Source: DASWHK01 sp036398215 (lineage in GTDB: Bacteria > Acidobacteriota > UBA890). From it: a DNA stretch of 12,771 bases. Of the stretch, positions 1 to 7,500 are shown in pieces (position 1 is the stretch's first letter; each line of letters begins with the position of its first letter). Under the pieces are notes generated by a model. That model was not told the origin of the DNA. It worked only from the letters and a program-made list of their open reading frames with translations, and ran no database searches. Position numbers and translations under genes: made by a program. The stretch spans positions 1 through 12,771 of the forward strand of contig DASWHK010000198.1 in assembly GCA_036398215.1 (NCBI GenBank), in the 5' to 3' direction.

Positions 1-1236
1 GTCCGCACCGACACCTACGCGGCGATGCGCAGCGGCTCCGCGCAACAGACCGGACGCTGGCGATCGGGCTCGCTGCGCCGCGGCCTGGTCGTCGCCGAGA
101 TCGCCCTCGCCGTCATGCTGGTGCTCGGCGCCGGCCTCTTCGTGCAGAGCCTGATGAAGCTGCAAGGCGTCGAGCGTGGCTTCGTGGCCGACGGCGCGCT
201 GACCTTCCGGGTGAGCATGCCGGCCAGCCGCTACGACACGATGGAAGCGGCCGGCGCCTTCGTCCGCGAGCTCGAGGCCGGGCTGGCTCGGCTGCCGGGC
301 GTGGAGGCCGCCGGCGCCATCGGCCTGCTGCCGTTCTTCGCCTCGCAGACCACCGGGATCGCCATTACCGGCCAGGACCCCGACCTCGCCGAGGGTGCCC
401 AGTTTCGCTACGCGACGCCCGGCTACTTCGACGCCATCGGCACGCGGCTGGTGCGCGGCCGGTTCTTCACCGATCGCGACACCCCCGCGGCGCCGCCCGT
501 CATCGTCATCAGCCTGACGCTCGCCCGCCGCCTCTTTCCCGACGTCGACCCCCTCGGCCAGCGGGTGTTCATCCCCGGCTGGGGCGGGCCGGAAGCCATC
601 GAGGTCGTCGGGGTCGTCGAGGACGTCAAGCTCTCCGGCCTGCGCGAGCCGCCGCCACCGACCATGTACTGGCCGTACGGGCAATGGAACTGGCGCTCGA
701 GCATGTCGTTCGTGGTACGCGCCGGCGGCGATCCAGCCGCCTTGACCCCGTCGATCCGCCAGATCGCCGGGCGGCTCGATCCCGACCTGCCGATCTACTC
801 GGTCGAGCTGCTCGCCGACCGCACCCTCCGCTCGGTGGCGCAAGAGCGCCTCACCACCTGGCTGCTCGCCGGCTTCGCCGCCCTGGCCCTGCTGCTCGGC
901 GCCGTCGGCATTTTCGGCGTGATGGCCTACAGCGTCGTGCAGCGCCGCCGCGAGATCGGCGTCCGCGTCGCGCTGGGCGCCGGCCCGGGGAGGATCACCG
1001 GCGCCATTCTCCTGGAAGGGGCCCTGCTCGCCGGCCTCGGCGTCACCGTGGGGGCGGTTGGCGCCCTCGGCCTCGGTCGCACGTTCGCCTATCTGCTGTA
1101 CGACACGAGCCCCACCGACCCCCTGACGTTCGCGGCCGTCGGTGCTTCGCTGGTGGGGGTGGCGCTGCTGGCCTGCTTCCTGCCGGCACGCCGCGCCGCC
1201 CGCGTCGATCCGATGGTGGTGCTCAGAAACCAGTAA
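1..1236 (+). CDS. MacB/FtsX-family ABC permease, C-terminal part (5' end outside window)
   Basis: The reading frame is open from base 1, so the start lies upstream and 411 residues are visible. A membrane helix at about residues 28-48 (motif LVVAEIALAV) is followed by a large extracytoplasmic MacB-type periplasmic core domain. Three C-terminal helices then follow, beginning near residue 283 (TTWLLAGFAALALL). The cytoplasmic loop between the first two of these carries RRREIGVRVALGA, the conserved FtsX coupling segment, and the protein ends PARRAARVDPMVVLRNQ. This is the second half of the roughly 800-residue duplicated permeases (ADOP type) abundant in Acidobacteriota, which often sit without an adjacent ATPase. 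From the family, it would be an inner-membrane mechanotransmission-type permease acting on an envelope substrate or exporter; the substrate cannot be told. No partner gene is visible here, and the next gene is convergent. The family call is firm; the subfamily is likely. Confidence 0.9.
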   Translation, partial: VRTDTYAAMRSGSAQQTGRWRSGSLRRGLVVAEIALAVMLVLGAGLFVQSLMKLQGVERGFVADGALTFRVSMPASRYDTMEAAGAFVRELEAGLARLPGVEAAGAIGLLPFFASQTTGIAITGQDPDLAEGAQFRYATPGYFDAIGTRLVRGRFFTDRDTPAAPPVIVISLTLARRLFPDVDPLGQRVFIPGWGGPEAIEVVGVVEDVKLSGLREPPPPTMYWPYGQWNWRSSMSFVVRAGGDPAALTPSIRQIAGRLDPDLPIYSVELLADRTLRSVAQERLTTWLLAGFAALALLLGAVGIFGVMAYSVVQRRREIGVRVALGAGPGRITGAILLEGALLAGLGVTVGAVGALGLGRTFAYLLYDTSPTDPLTFAAVGASLVGVALLACFLPARRAARVDPMVVLRNQ

Positions 1237-1367
1237 GGGGTGCCCTGCTACCAGGCGGCCTCGGCGAGCGTGAAGCACGGCCGCTCTCATCCTTCGGGTT
1301 CGCAACGGAATGGCTTCCCGCACCGGGCGGGCCGGACCCTTGCAACGCGTGGTGGAGCGCGGTTGCG
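1237..1367. other. Convergent intergenic spacer
   Basis: These 131 bases separate the stop of the plus-strand permease from the stop of the minus-strand cysteine-rich gene. Both genes need a transcription end here, but I see no strong hairpin followed by a T run on either strand. The best candidate, GAGCG paired with CGCTC around 1266-1290, is only five base pairs with a long loop. Nothing else was recognised. Confidence 0.4.
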
Positions 1368-1742
1368 CTACTGTGCTTCCGGTCGGAACGGGCGGCCCTG
1401 CGATCGCAGGCGCGCCTCGAGGCGCTCGGTGCAGTCGCAGCTGCCGCATGCCCACGGCTCGGTGCCGTTCTCGTCGCGACAGCGATCGCGGGCGTGGGCG
1501 TCCTTGACCTGCTCGAGCTCGAAGTACTCCTCCCAGTAGGGACGCTCCTCCTCGAGCGGCGTGGCGCAGTAGCAGACCTCGACCCAACGCACCGTGCCGT
1601 CGTCGAACCACCGCGCCTCGGCCATGTTACGCAGGTACTCACCCTCGGCCACTGAGCCGCGACCGAGCGTGCCGTCGTCGATCGCCTCGGCGAGGGCTTC
1701 CTCGCAACCTTGCCTGAGCCGGGCTTTCACCAGGTATCGCAT
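1368..1742 (-). CDS. Small cysteine-rich conserved hypothetical protein (124 aa)
   Basis: This is a soluble protein of 124 residues with no signal peptide or membrane helix. It has seven cysteines. C13 is isolated, C57-Y-C59 forms a CxC pair, C88 lies in RCRD, and C99, C102 and C104 form a CGSCDC cluster. The middle is acidic and aromatic (EEERPYWEEYFEL, about 64-76), and the N-terminal MRYLVKARL looks like the first strand of a small ferredoxin-like or dimeric alpha/beta-barrel fold. From memory it resembles short uncharacterised proteins found in cyanobacteria and other bacteria; I could not check this. The cysteine arrangement could bind zinc or a metal cluster, which is inference. The start is well supported: AGGAG lies 3 nt and AAGGAGGAG 11 nt upstream of the ATG. 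It begins 33 bp after the upstream hydrolase gene, so the two probably share a transcript. Confidence 0.8.
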   Translation of the reverse strand: MRYLVKARLRQGCEEALAEAIDDGTLGRGSVAEGEYLRNMAEARWFDDGTVRWVEVCYCATPLEEERPYWEEYFELEQVKDAHARDRCRDENGTEPWACGSCDCTERLEARLRSQGRPFRPEAQ

Positions 1743-1762
1743 GATCTCCTGAGCTCCTCCTT
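1743..1762 (-). promoter_or_regulatory. Double Shine-Dalgarno site of the cysteine-rich gene
   Basis: On the minus strand two purine-rich anti-16S matches precede the ATG: AAGGAGGAG (complement of 1754-1762) and AGGAG (complement of 1746-1750). This is one of the strongest ribosome binding sites in the window. It fixes the start of the 124-residue protein and suggests efficient translation. Confidence 0.7.
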
Positions 1763-1775
1763 CAGCGAACCGCTC

Positions 1776-2543
1776 TCAGCGGGCCGCCCAGACGTCGCGG
1801 ATCCATGCGACGGTGCGGGCCAGGTACGGCACGTAGCGCGGCGTCTGGTGGTGGCCGATGCCGGCGTCGATGGCGACGAGCTCGACCGGCGCTCCCAGCG
1901 CCTGCAGCTCCGCGGCCGCCGCCTCCACCGGCGCGATGGGGATGAGCTCGTCGTCGCGGCTGTGGATGACGTAGGTCGGTAGCCGCAGCATCGCGGGCGG
2001 CCATTCGACGCTGCCGGCCTCGACGAAGCGCTGCACGGAGGCGCCCGGCTCGGAGCTCGTCGCGATCATCGGCACGCTCGCCATCGGGATGGCCGCCGAG
2101 AACATCTCGGCGTGGCGCGAGGCGAAGTACCAGGTGCCCATGCCGCCGAGGCTGAAGCCGGTGACGACCAGGCGGTCGGGATCGATCCGGTACTCGTCGC
2201 GAACATGGTCGAGAAGGGCGAGCACCGCCGCCTCGCTGCGGTCGTCGACCCACGAGCGCGCCGGGCAGTTGGGCGCCACGATGATCGCTCCCAGCTCGCG
2301 TAGCGCCGGCTCGACGAGGATCTCGAGGAAGACCGCGCCGTAGTTGGGCGGCAGCGCCTCGCCCCAGCCGAAGTGCAACGCCAGGATCAGCGGCACCTCC
2401 CGGGTGCCGTCATAGCCTTCGGGCACGGCGATCGCATAGCGCAGCTCGCCGCCGTTCGGCAGGCTCAGCGTGTGGCGCTGGATGGGAGCGGCTTGCGGCG
2501 GCATCGAGATCGCGGCCAGGGCGAGGACAATCGGGACCCACAT
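1776..2543 (-). CDS. Exported alpha/beta hydrolase (esterase/prolyl-oligopeptidase-like)
   Basis: This 255-residue protein begins with a short hydrophobic signal-like segment (MWVPIVLALAAISM, then PPQAAP), so export to the periplasm or beyond is likely. The alpha/beta-hydrolase fold is clear: PLILALHFGWG (51-61) fits the oxyanion strand, the nucleophile elbow is GFSLGG at 129-134 with Ser131, the acid is Asp197 or Asp198 in HSRDDELIP, and the histidine is H231 or H232 in GIGHHQTP. The layout matches small secreted carboxylesterases and the catalytic domains of LpqC/feruloyl-esterase and prolyl-oligopeptidase type enzymes. The likely reaction is ester hydrolysis of an unknown substrate. The ATG at 2543 has no obvious Shine-Dalgarno match. 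dut lies 83 bp upstream and the cysteine-rich gene 33 bp downstream. The fold and catalytic class are confident; the substrate is not. Confidence 0.88.
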   Translation of the reverse strand: MWVPIVLALAAISMPPQAAPIQRHTLSLPNGGELRYAIAVPEGYDGTREVPLILALHFGWGEALPPNYGAVFLEILVEPALRELGAIIVAPNCPARSWVDDRSEAAVLALLDHVRDEYRIDPDRLVVTGFSLGGMGTWYFASRHAEMFSAAIPMASVPMIATSSEPGASVQRFVEAGSVEWPPAMLRLPTYVIHSRDDELIPIAPVEAAAAELQALGAPVELVAIDAGIGHHQTPRYVPYLARTVAWIRDVWAAR

Positions 2544-2554
2544 GCACAGATGGT

Positions 2555-2565
2555 AGCAACTTGCT
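2555..2565. promoter_or_regulatory. Small palindrome upstream of the hydrolase start
   Basis: AGCAA-C-TTGCT is a perfect 5+1+5 palindrome lying 12-22 nt upstream of the hydrolase ATG, in the 83-bp dut-hydrolase gap. It sits in a locally A/T-richer patch. It could be an operator or a small 5' leader hairpin, or it could be chance; only its position supports a role. Confidence 0.2.
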
Positions 2566-2626
2566 GCTATGATCCGCCCACTGCCAGCCGATCGCTCCCC
2601 AAGCAGACGGTCACGCCGCCTTGCCC

Positions 2627-3079
2627 TCAGTCCGTTCCCGTGGACCCGAAGCCGCCGTCGCCGCGGGTCGTTTCCCCGACCTCGACGACCTCCGCGATCG
2701 TGACGTGGGCCACCGGCGCGATCACGAGCTGGGCGATGCGATCGCCGCGCTCGATCGTCACCGGATCTTCGCCGAGGTTGATCAGGATCACCTTGACCTC
2801 GCCCCGGTAGTCGGCGTCGATCGTCCCTGGGGCGTTGAGCACGGCCACACCGCGGCTCGCCGCCAGCCCCGAGCGGGTGCGCACCTGCCCCTCGTAGCCG
2901 GTCGGGATCTCGATCCTCAGACCGGTGGGGATCAATGTCCGGCCGCCGCTTTCGATGACCACCGGCTCGCCGAGCGCGGCCCGCAAGTCCATGCCCGAGG
3001 AGCCCGGCGTTTGATATTCCGGAAGCGCCAGGCCTTCGGCGTGCGGCAACCGTTCGACGAGCAGCTCGATCGGCTTCAT
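2627..3079 (-). CDS. dut: dUTP diphosphatase (dUTPase)
   Basis: The enzyme hydrolyses dUTP to dUMP and pyrophosphate, keeping uracil out of DNA and supplying dUMP for thymidylate synthesis in the cytoplasm. All five trimeric dUTPase motifs are present in order: SSGMDLRA (27-34), RTRSGLA (67-73), GTIDADYRGE with the catalytic-type Asp88 (85-94), RGDRIAQLV (111-119) and the C-terminal RGDGGFGSTG P-loop-like arm (139-148). At 150 residues the length is normal for the family. I chose the ATG at 3079 over an in-frame GTG at 3103, because the protein then starts MKPIELLVERL as the family does. Motif 2 usually reads PRSGLA; here Thr replaces Pro, an oddity outside the catalytic serine. It lies 50 bp after the exported-protein gene and may be co-transcribed with it. 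Confidence 0.97.
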   Translation of the reverse strand: MKPIELLVERLPHAEGLALPEYQTPGSSGMDLRAALGEPVVIESGGRTLIPTGLRIEIPTGYEGQVRTRSGLAASRGVAVLNAPGTIDADYRGEVKVILINLGEDPVTIERGDRIAQLVIAPVAHVTIAEVVEVGETTRGDGGFGSTGTD

Positions 3080-3129
3080 GGAAAAGCCGGCCCGTCGGGG
3101 CACCGCCGGCGAGCTGCGGCCGGGAAAGC

Positions 3130-3954
3130 TCAGAATCGCACCTGGCCGCCGAAGGTCAGGCCGCTCCAGATCAGGTCGATGGCCAGCTGATCGACCTGCT
3201 CGAACACAAAATGGTAGCGGCGGTAGCCGATGATCACGCCGGCGTTGCGGACGACGAAGACCTCGACGCGGGCGACCAGGTCCATTTGCCAGCCGCTCAG
3301 GTCGTCGACCTCGACCTCCGGAAACCCAGTCACCTCGACGTAGCCGCGCACCGGGCCCTGGGGGTTGACCATCAGGTTGCCCCCGACGATCGGGTACGGC
3401 GTATCGAGCTGGGCGCGCGCCGAGCCGAAGCTGGACTGGACCAGCGCCGCGGCATCGAAGTAGGCGATCCCGCCGAGCACGCCGGCTTCCACCTGCGGCC
3501 GGGCGACGAACAGGAAGTTGTAGAAGCCCTTGGCGTCGCGCAGCGACAGGGTGGTGCGCGCGTCGACCAGCAGATCGATGATCGGCTGGCTGGGGCCGAG
3601 GCTGAGCTGGATCGGGATCACCGCATCCGCCTGGTGCTCGATGCGTGACATCTCGAACACGAAGCGATGCCGCTTGCCCGGCGCGGCGTTCACCTCGAAC
3701 TGCCAGCCGTTGTTGGTCTCGCCGAGGCCGAGCACGTCGACGACGTCGACCCCTTCCTCGAAGCCGGCGACGCCGGCCAGGTCCTCGGCGCGGATCACGC
3801 CCTCGACCTTACCGCGCCACACGAAGCCCGACACCCGTACATGATCGTGCTGGTCGCCCACCGGCACGAAGATCTGCTGGGCAAAGGCGGGAACCGCCGC
3901 CCCGAGCACCAGCACCATGGCGAACCCTATCGAACGACGAAGATATGCAACCAA
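3130..3954 (-). CDS. Exported barrel-like protein of unknown function, TTG start
   Basis: With a TTG start the product has 274 residues and begins with a textbook signal peptide: an N-region with two arginines (MVAYLRRSIG), a hydrophobic core (MVLVLGAAV) and a cleavage site PAFA before QQ. The G-rich AAAAGGGGGGG just upstream of TTG acts as a ribosome binding site. An upstream in-frame start at 4029 would run through the repeat block and bury the signal peptide, so I reject it. The mature part alternates polar and hydrophobic residues in many predicted beta strands (RHRFVFEMSRIEH, WQMDLVARVEVFVV, GVIIGYRRYHFVFEQ) and ends in GGQVRF, with a terminal Phe as in many outer-membrane barrels. A localisation in the outer membrane or periplasm is likely. 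I do not recognise the family and assign no function. It heads the exported protein-dut-hydrolase-cysteine-rich run. Confidence 0.8.
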   Translation of the reverse strand: MVAYLRRSIGFAMVLVLGAAVPAFAQQIFVPVGDQHDHVRVSGFVWRGKVEGVIRAEDLAGVAGFEEGVDVVDVLGLGETNNGWQFEVNAAPGKRHRFVFEMSRIEHQADAVIPIQLSLGPSQPIIDLLVDARTTLSLRDAKGFYNFLFVARPQVEAGVLGGIAYFDAAALVQSSFGSARAQLDTPYPIVGGNLMVNPQGPVRGYVEVTGFPEVEVDDLSGWQMDLVARVEVFVVRNAGVIIGYRRYHFVFEQVDQLAIDLIWSGLTFGGQVRF

Positions 3955-3976
3955 GCGCCCCCCCTTTTCGTGGTCC

Positions 3977-4144
3977 GACCAGGATAGCGCAGCTTCTCCG
4001 CCGCCCGGAGCCGAAACGTCATCCGGCATCGGCGCCGACCAGGATGGCGCGCCGCACTCGCCGCTCGGAGCCGAAACGTGGATTCTGTCCCGTCGCCATC
4101 CGACAAAGATGGCGCAGCATCCCCGGCGCCCACAGCCGAAACAC
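3977..4144 (-). repeat. Three degenerate copies of a 43-bp intergenic repeat
   Basis: Copies lie at 3977-4019, 4037-4079 and 4102-4144. On the plus strand each begins GAC(C/A)A(G/A)GAT(A/G)GCGC and ends in AGCCGAAAC, with a variable GC-rich middle. By hand alignment, copies 1 and 2 agree at 34 of 43 positions and copies 1 and 3 at 33 of 43. The copy starts are 60 and 65 bp apart. In copy 1 the middle can fold as CTCCG-CCGCC-CGGAG. All copies point the same way. The conserved ends and variable middle look more like several insertions of a dispersed extragenic element than a young tandem repeat, but that is inference. The strand given is nominal. Confidence 0.75.
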
Positions 4145-4162
4145 TATCTGGTCTCGCGACAT

Positions 4163-4176
4163 CCCCTCTGTAGGGG
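4163..4176. repeat. Perfect short hairpin next to the repeat block
   Basis: CCCCT-CTGT-AGGGG is a perfect 5-bp inverted repeat with a 4-nt loop, 18 bp beyond the stop of the four-cysteine gene on the minus strand. It continues on the plus strand as TAGGGGCGGCC. No U tract follows on the minus strand, so an intrinsic terminator would be weak. The TGTAGGGGCGGCC string resembles an arm of dispersed palindromic intergenic repeats that I recall from Chloroflexi and Acidobacteriota genomes; this memory is unverified. Confidence 0.45.
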
Positions 4177-4193
4177 CGGCCGCTCAGGCAGTG

Positions 4194-4508
4194 TCACTTC
4201 CGGGGAGGGCCGAAGACGCACTCGCCCCGCTTGCAGTGTTCGTCGAGCTCGCACTCGTCCGAGGAGGTGCAGCCACTCAATTCCATCGTCTGGATGCCCA
4301 GGACCTTTGTCGTCGCTTCCGCGAGGACGCCCTTCACCTGTTCGAACGTCCTGGGGTCGGTCATCAACTTTCGCATCGCCAAGAACTCGAGGTCGGCGAG
4401 CTGCATCCGGACGTAGGTCACCGCCCGAAGGGACTCCGGCGGCCCTTGCGGCGAGCTCTCTTCTGCCTGGCCCTTGTGGGCACCCTTACGTTGCTTCTTA
4501 GCGCTCAT
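4194..4508 (-). CDS. Small protein with C-terminal four-cysteine motif (104 aa)
   Basis: This 104-residue protein has a basic N-terminus (MSAKKQRKGAHKG), a low-complexity Glu/Ser/Pro linker, a predicted amphipathic helical region (about 27-70, with VRMQLADLEFLAMRKLM), and a cysteine-rich tail. The cysteines are C80, C86, C92 and C97, in the pattern C-x5-C-x5-C-x4-C (CTSSDECELDEHCKRGECVF). That spacing resembles small disulfide or metal knuckles in secreted cysteine-rich proteins (Dickkopf-like or myxobacterial), but there is no signal peptide here. The ATG at 4508 is fixed by AAGGGAG (complement of 4516-4522) seven bases upstream; a longer frame from 4568 lacks such a site. It starts 69 bp after the kinase gene ends on the same strand, so the two may share a transcript. 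I do not recognise the family. A metal-binding protein or a peptide precursor are both speculative. Confidence 0.75.
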   Translation of the reverse strand: MSAKKQRKGAHKGQAEESSPQGPPESLRAVTYVRMQLADLEFLAMRKLMTDPRTFEQVKGVLAEATTKVLGIQTMELSGCTSSDECELDEHCKRGECVFGPPRK

Positions 4509-4515
4509 CTTGAAG

Positions 4516-4522
4516 CTCCCTT
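4516..4522 (-). promoter_or_regulatory. Shine-Dalgarno site of the four-cysteine gene
   Basis: AAGGGAG on the minus strand with a 7-nt spacer to the ATG at 4508. It supports the short 104-residue form over the frame that begins at 4568. Confidence 0.65.
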
Positions 4523-4577
4523 CGTGTTTGAAGGCGGGTTGGCGGCGCGGCGTTCGTTCCGCTGGCAACCCGACGGT

Positions 4578-7500
4578 TCAGCGCTCCGGCACCGGATCGC
4601 CGGTCCCGAGGCGTATATGCCAAAGATCCAGGCTACGCGAATGCTTGGAGAACAACAGCTCGCCGGAGGCGGTGATGTCGAGGCCTGAAAACGACGTCTG
4701 CGGCTGCAGGTTGTTGGTGAGACGCCGCAACGACCGTTCGCGGAGTGAATAGGCCCCCAGGTTATGGATGCCCGCCTCATCCTGGATCACGTAAAGGGTT
4801 TCTGTTCGCGGCTCGAGCCTTGCATTGTGCACGAGCGCGCCGCTGATCTCACCCAGATGGGTAACGTCTCCCGACTCACCCACGTTGAGGATTTCGACCC
4901 GATTTTCGGAGACCCCGGCGCTGATGCCGCGAAGAACCACGAGCGCGCCGTCCTGCAGCCAGCCTTTGAACTGGACTGCGGCGGCCCCGGTGTCGTGGAA
5001 AACGACCGACTCGCTGCCATCGGAGAGATCGTGGATGCGGATCTCCGGCGATCCGCGCGGCCCCACCGCGTAGACCAGCCGGCCGCCGTCGGGCGACAAG
5101 AGCAAGTCACGGAACTCGCTTCGCGGCTCTCCTCGGACGATCAGCCGCGTCTCGGATCCTGCCTCGGTGGGCATCCCGACGGCGCGAATCTCGTCGATGC
5201 GAGTGACGTCGCCCTCGTCCTCTCCGTTAGCGACGAAAAAGAGGGTGGAGCCGTCGGGCGCCCAGTCGAAGTTGATATCGAACCAGTCGGACGGAAGCGG
5301 GTCGCGGTTCGATCTCGTGAATCGGCGTGTCACACGGTGGGTACGCTGCGTCTGCATGTCGAAGACCCAGAGCTCCGTGGAGAACTCCGGGCCGGTGAGC
5401 AGATACGCAACCCACCGCCCGTTCGGCGAGATGCCAGGCGAGTAACCGTCGGCGACGACCACTCGCTCGGAACCGATACCTGTCGCCCGCAGCTCGCCGA
5501 CCACGATCTCGGCGTCGGCGAAGCCGAAGCCGTCCGACCTGACGCGCTCGAAGGCGATGATCGAGCCGTCATCCGACACCGTGGGCCAAAACTCGGGGAG
5601 ATTGTCGGCGGCCAGAAGTTGCTCCGAGCCCGTCATCGGGTCGAGCCTCCAGACGTCGGCGTACTCGGCGAGGACCTGGAGGATCAGGCTGTTTCCCGCC
5701 GCCGATGCCGCGATGCCGCGGACGTTGCCCGGCGAGCTCGGCACCGGTGATGCCGTTCGGGTGCGCAACGAGAAGCGCCAGAGCCCCGGCCGCCCACCCC
5801 GCGTCGACAGGAACACGATCTCCTCCTCGCCGAGCCATTGGGGCATGTAGTCCCGGGCGGAGTTGGTGGTCAGCCGCTCGGGATTGCGGCCGTCGATGTC
5901 GGCGATCCAGACGTCTTGCTGGTCGCCCGTGCGCATCGAATAGGTGATCTTCCGACCGTTCGGCGCCACGTCGACGTGGTCATTGGCAAACGGGTGCTCC
6001 GGCGCCGCCGCAAACACCTGATCGAAGCTGCGCTCCACGACATCGAAGCGCCAGAGCATCGAGGTGTCACTCTCGAGCCGGTCCGCGGGGCTCTCGAGCA
6101 GGTACACGGATTGATCGATCCAGCGGACGAGCTCGAACTCGACGACCGGAAGCAGCTCGCTGCTCTCCACGGGCCCGCCGTTCACCGGAACCACCTGAAG
6201 CAACCATTCCCCCTCCCGCCCGGTCACGTAGGCGATCCGGGCGCTGTCCGGCGACCACACCGGACTGTTCGTGAACGCGGCGCCCGGCACGAGCTGACGT
6301 GCATCGCCGCCCCCCAGCGCCTTCACCCAGACGCTCAGCTGGCCGGCCCGATCCGAGACGAAGGCCACCCAGCTGCCGTCCGGCGAGATCCGGGCGTGTT
6401 GCTCGTGGCTCGGCCAGGTGACGAACGCTTCCGTCGACTCGACCATCGGCATCCCACCGCCCGCATCCGCCGACGGCCAGTAGCTGCGCACCGCCACGAA
6501 GCCGATGATCAACGCCAGGACGGCGGCCGCCGGCAGCCAGGGAGCCCATCGGCTCGAACCACGAGGAAAGCGCGCCACGGCCGCAGCGAGGTTTCTGCCC
6601 GAACGCCGCGACGCCTGCACGCCGGCGTCGTACGAGAGCAGCTCGATGGCGTCCGACAGCGCTTTCCCCGAGTCGTAGCGTCTCTCCGGGTTCTTGTCGA
6701 GACAGCGGGCCAGCAGCGCCCGCCCGCCAGGTGGGGTCTTCGCCGGCAGCCGTCCCCAATCCGGCTCGCGCTCGAGAATCGCGGCGAGCGTGTCGGCGAC
6801 GGTCTCGCCGCCGAACGCCTTGTGGCCGCTGAGCATCTGATAGAGCACGCAGCCGAACGCCCAGACGTCGGTGCTCGTGTCGACCTCGGCGCCGCGCGCC
6901 TGCTCGGGGCTCATGTAGGCGACCGTTCCGATCACCATGCCGGTGCGGGAGGTCTCGAACGAGGCCGTCGAAACCTCGGAAAGATCGACCGGCTCCGTCT
7001 CCGGGGCGGTCATCTTGGCGACCCCGAAGTCCAGCACCTTGACGGTGCCGGCAGCCGTCAGCTTGATGTTGGCCGGCTTCAGGTCGCGGTGGATGATTCC
7101 CTTGTCGTGCGCCGCTTCGAGCGCCGCGGCGACCTGCCCGGCGATCTCCAGCGCTTCCCGGTATTTCAGCGGCCCGCGGCGCAGCCGTGCCGAGAGCGTC
7201 TCGCCCTCGACCAGCTCGAGCACCAGGTACTTGAGCCCGTCGGCCTCGCCGATCTCGTGCAACGTGGCGATATTCGGGTGGTTCATGGCCGCCAGCAGCC
7301 GTGCCTCCCGATTGAAGCGCGCCACCCGCTCGGCGTCGCGAGCCAGCTCCATCGGCAGGATCTTGATGGCGACGTTGCGCGCCAGGCGGGTGTCCTTGGC
7401 GAGATAGACCTCTCCCATTCCACCGGAGCCGATCAACTCGAGGATCAGGTAGGGCCCCAGCCGATCCGGGAGTTCGGTGGAAGGGACGCGACGCCCTTCG

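Larger units (their letters stand above)
3955..4193. other. Non-coding block with repeats between two minus-strand genes
   Basis: These 239 bases lie between the four-cysteine gene and the TTG-started exported protein. They hold the ribosome binding site of the exported protein (complement of 3958-3968), three copies of a 43-bp repeat, and a 5-bp perfect hairpin near 4163-4176. The promoter of the exported protein must lie in or upstream of the repeats if it has one; I found no convincing -35/-10 pair. Open frames across this block on both strands are artefacts of GC-rich sequence. Confidence 0.6.

Noticed and set aside
684..1655. A 323-codon plus-strand frame overlapping the first permease and the cysteine-rich gene
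   Set aside because: It overlaps two better-supported genes and is Arg/Pro/Ala-rich without any domain.
3927..4133. A 68-codon minus-strand frame encoding repeated TFRLRAA-like peptides
   Set aside because: The peptide repetition comes directly from the DNA repeat copies; the 60/65-bp spacing is not frame-preserving between copies and no ribosome binding site was seen.
4591..4604. ACCGG-ATCG-CCGGT hairpin as a kinase terminator
   Set aside because: It lies inside the kinase coding sequence near its 3' end, has only a 5-bp stem and no T run; it is likely chance in GC-rich coding DNA.
3645..4688. A 347-codon plus-strand frame across the exported-protein gene, the repeat block and the four-cysteine gene
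   Set aside because: It is antisense to two genes with good ribosome binding sites and crosses repeat DNA; the composition is that of a shadow frame.
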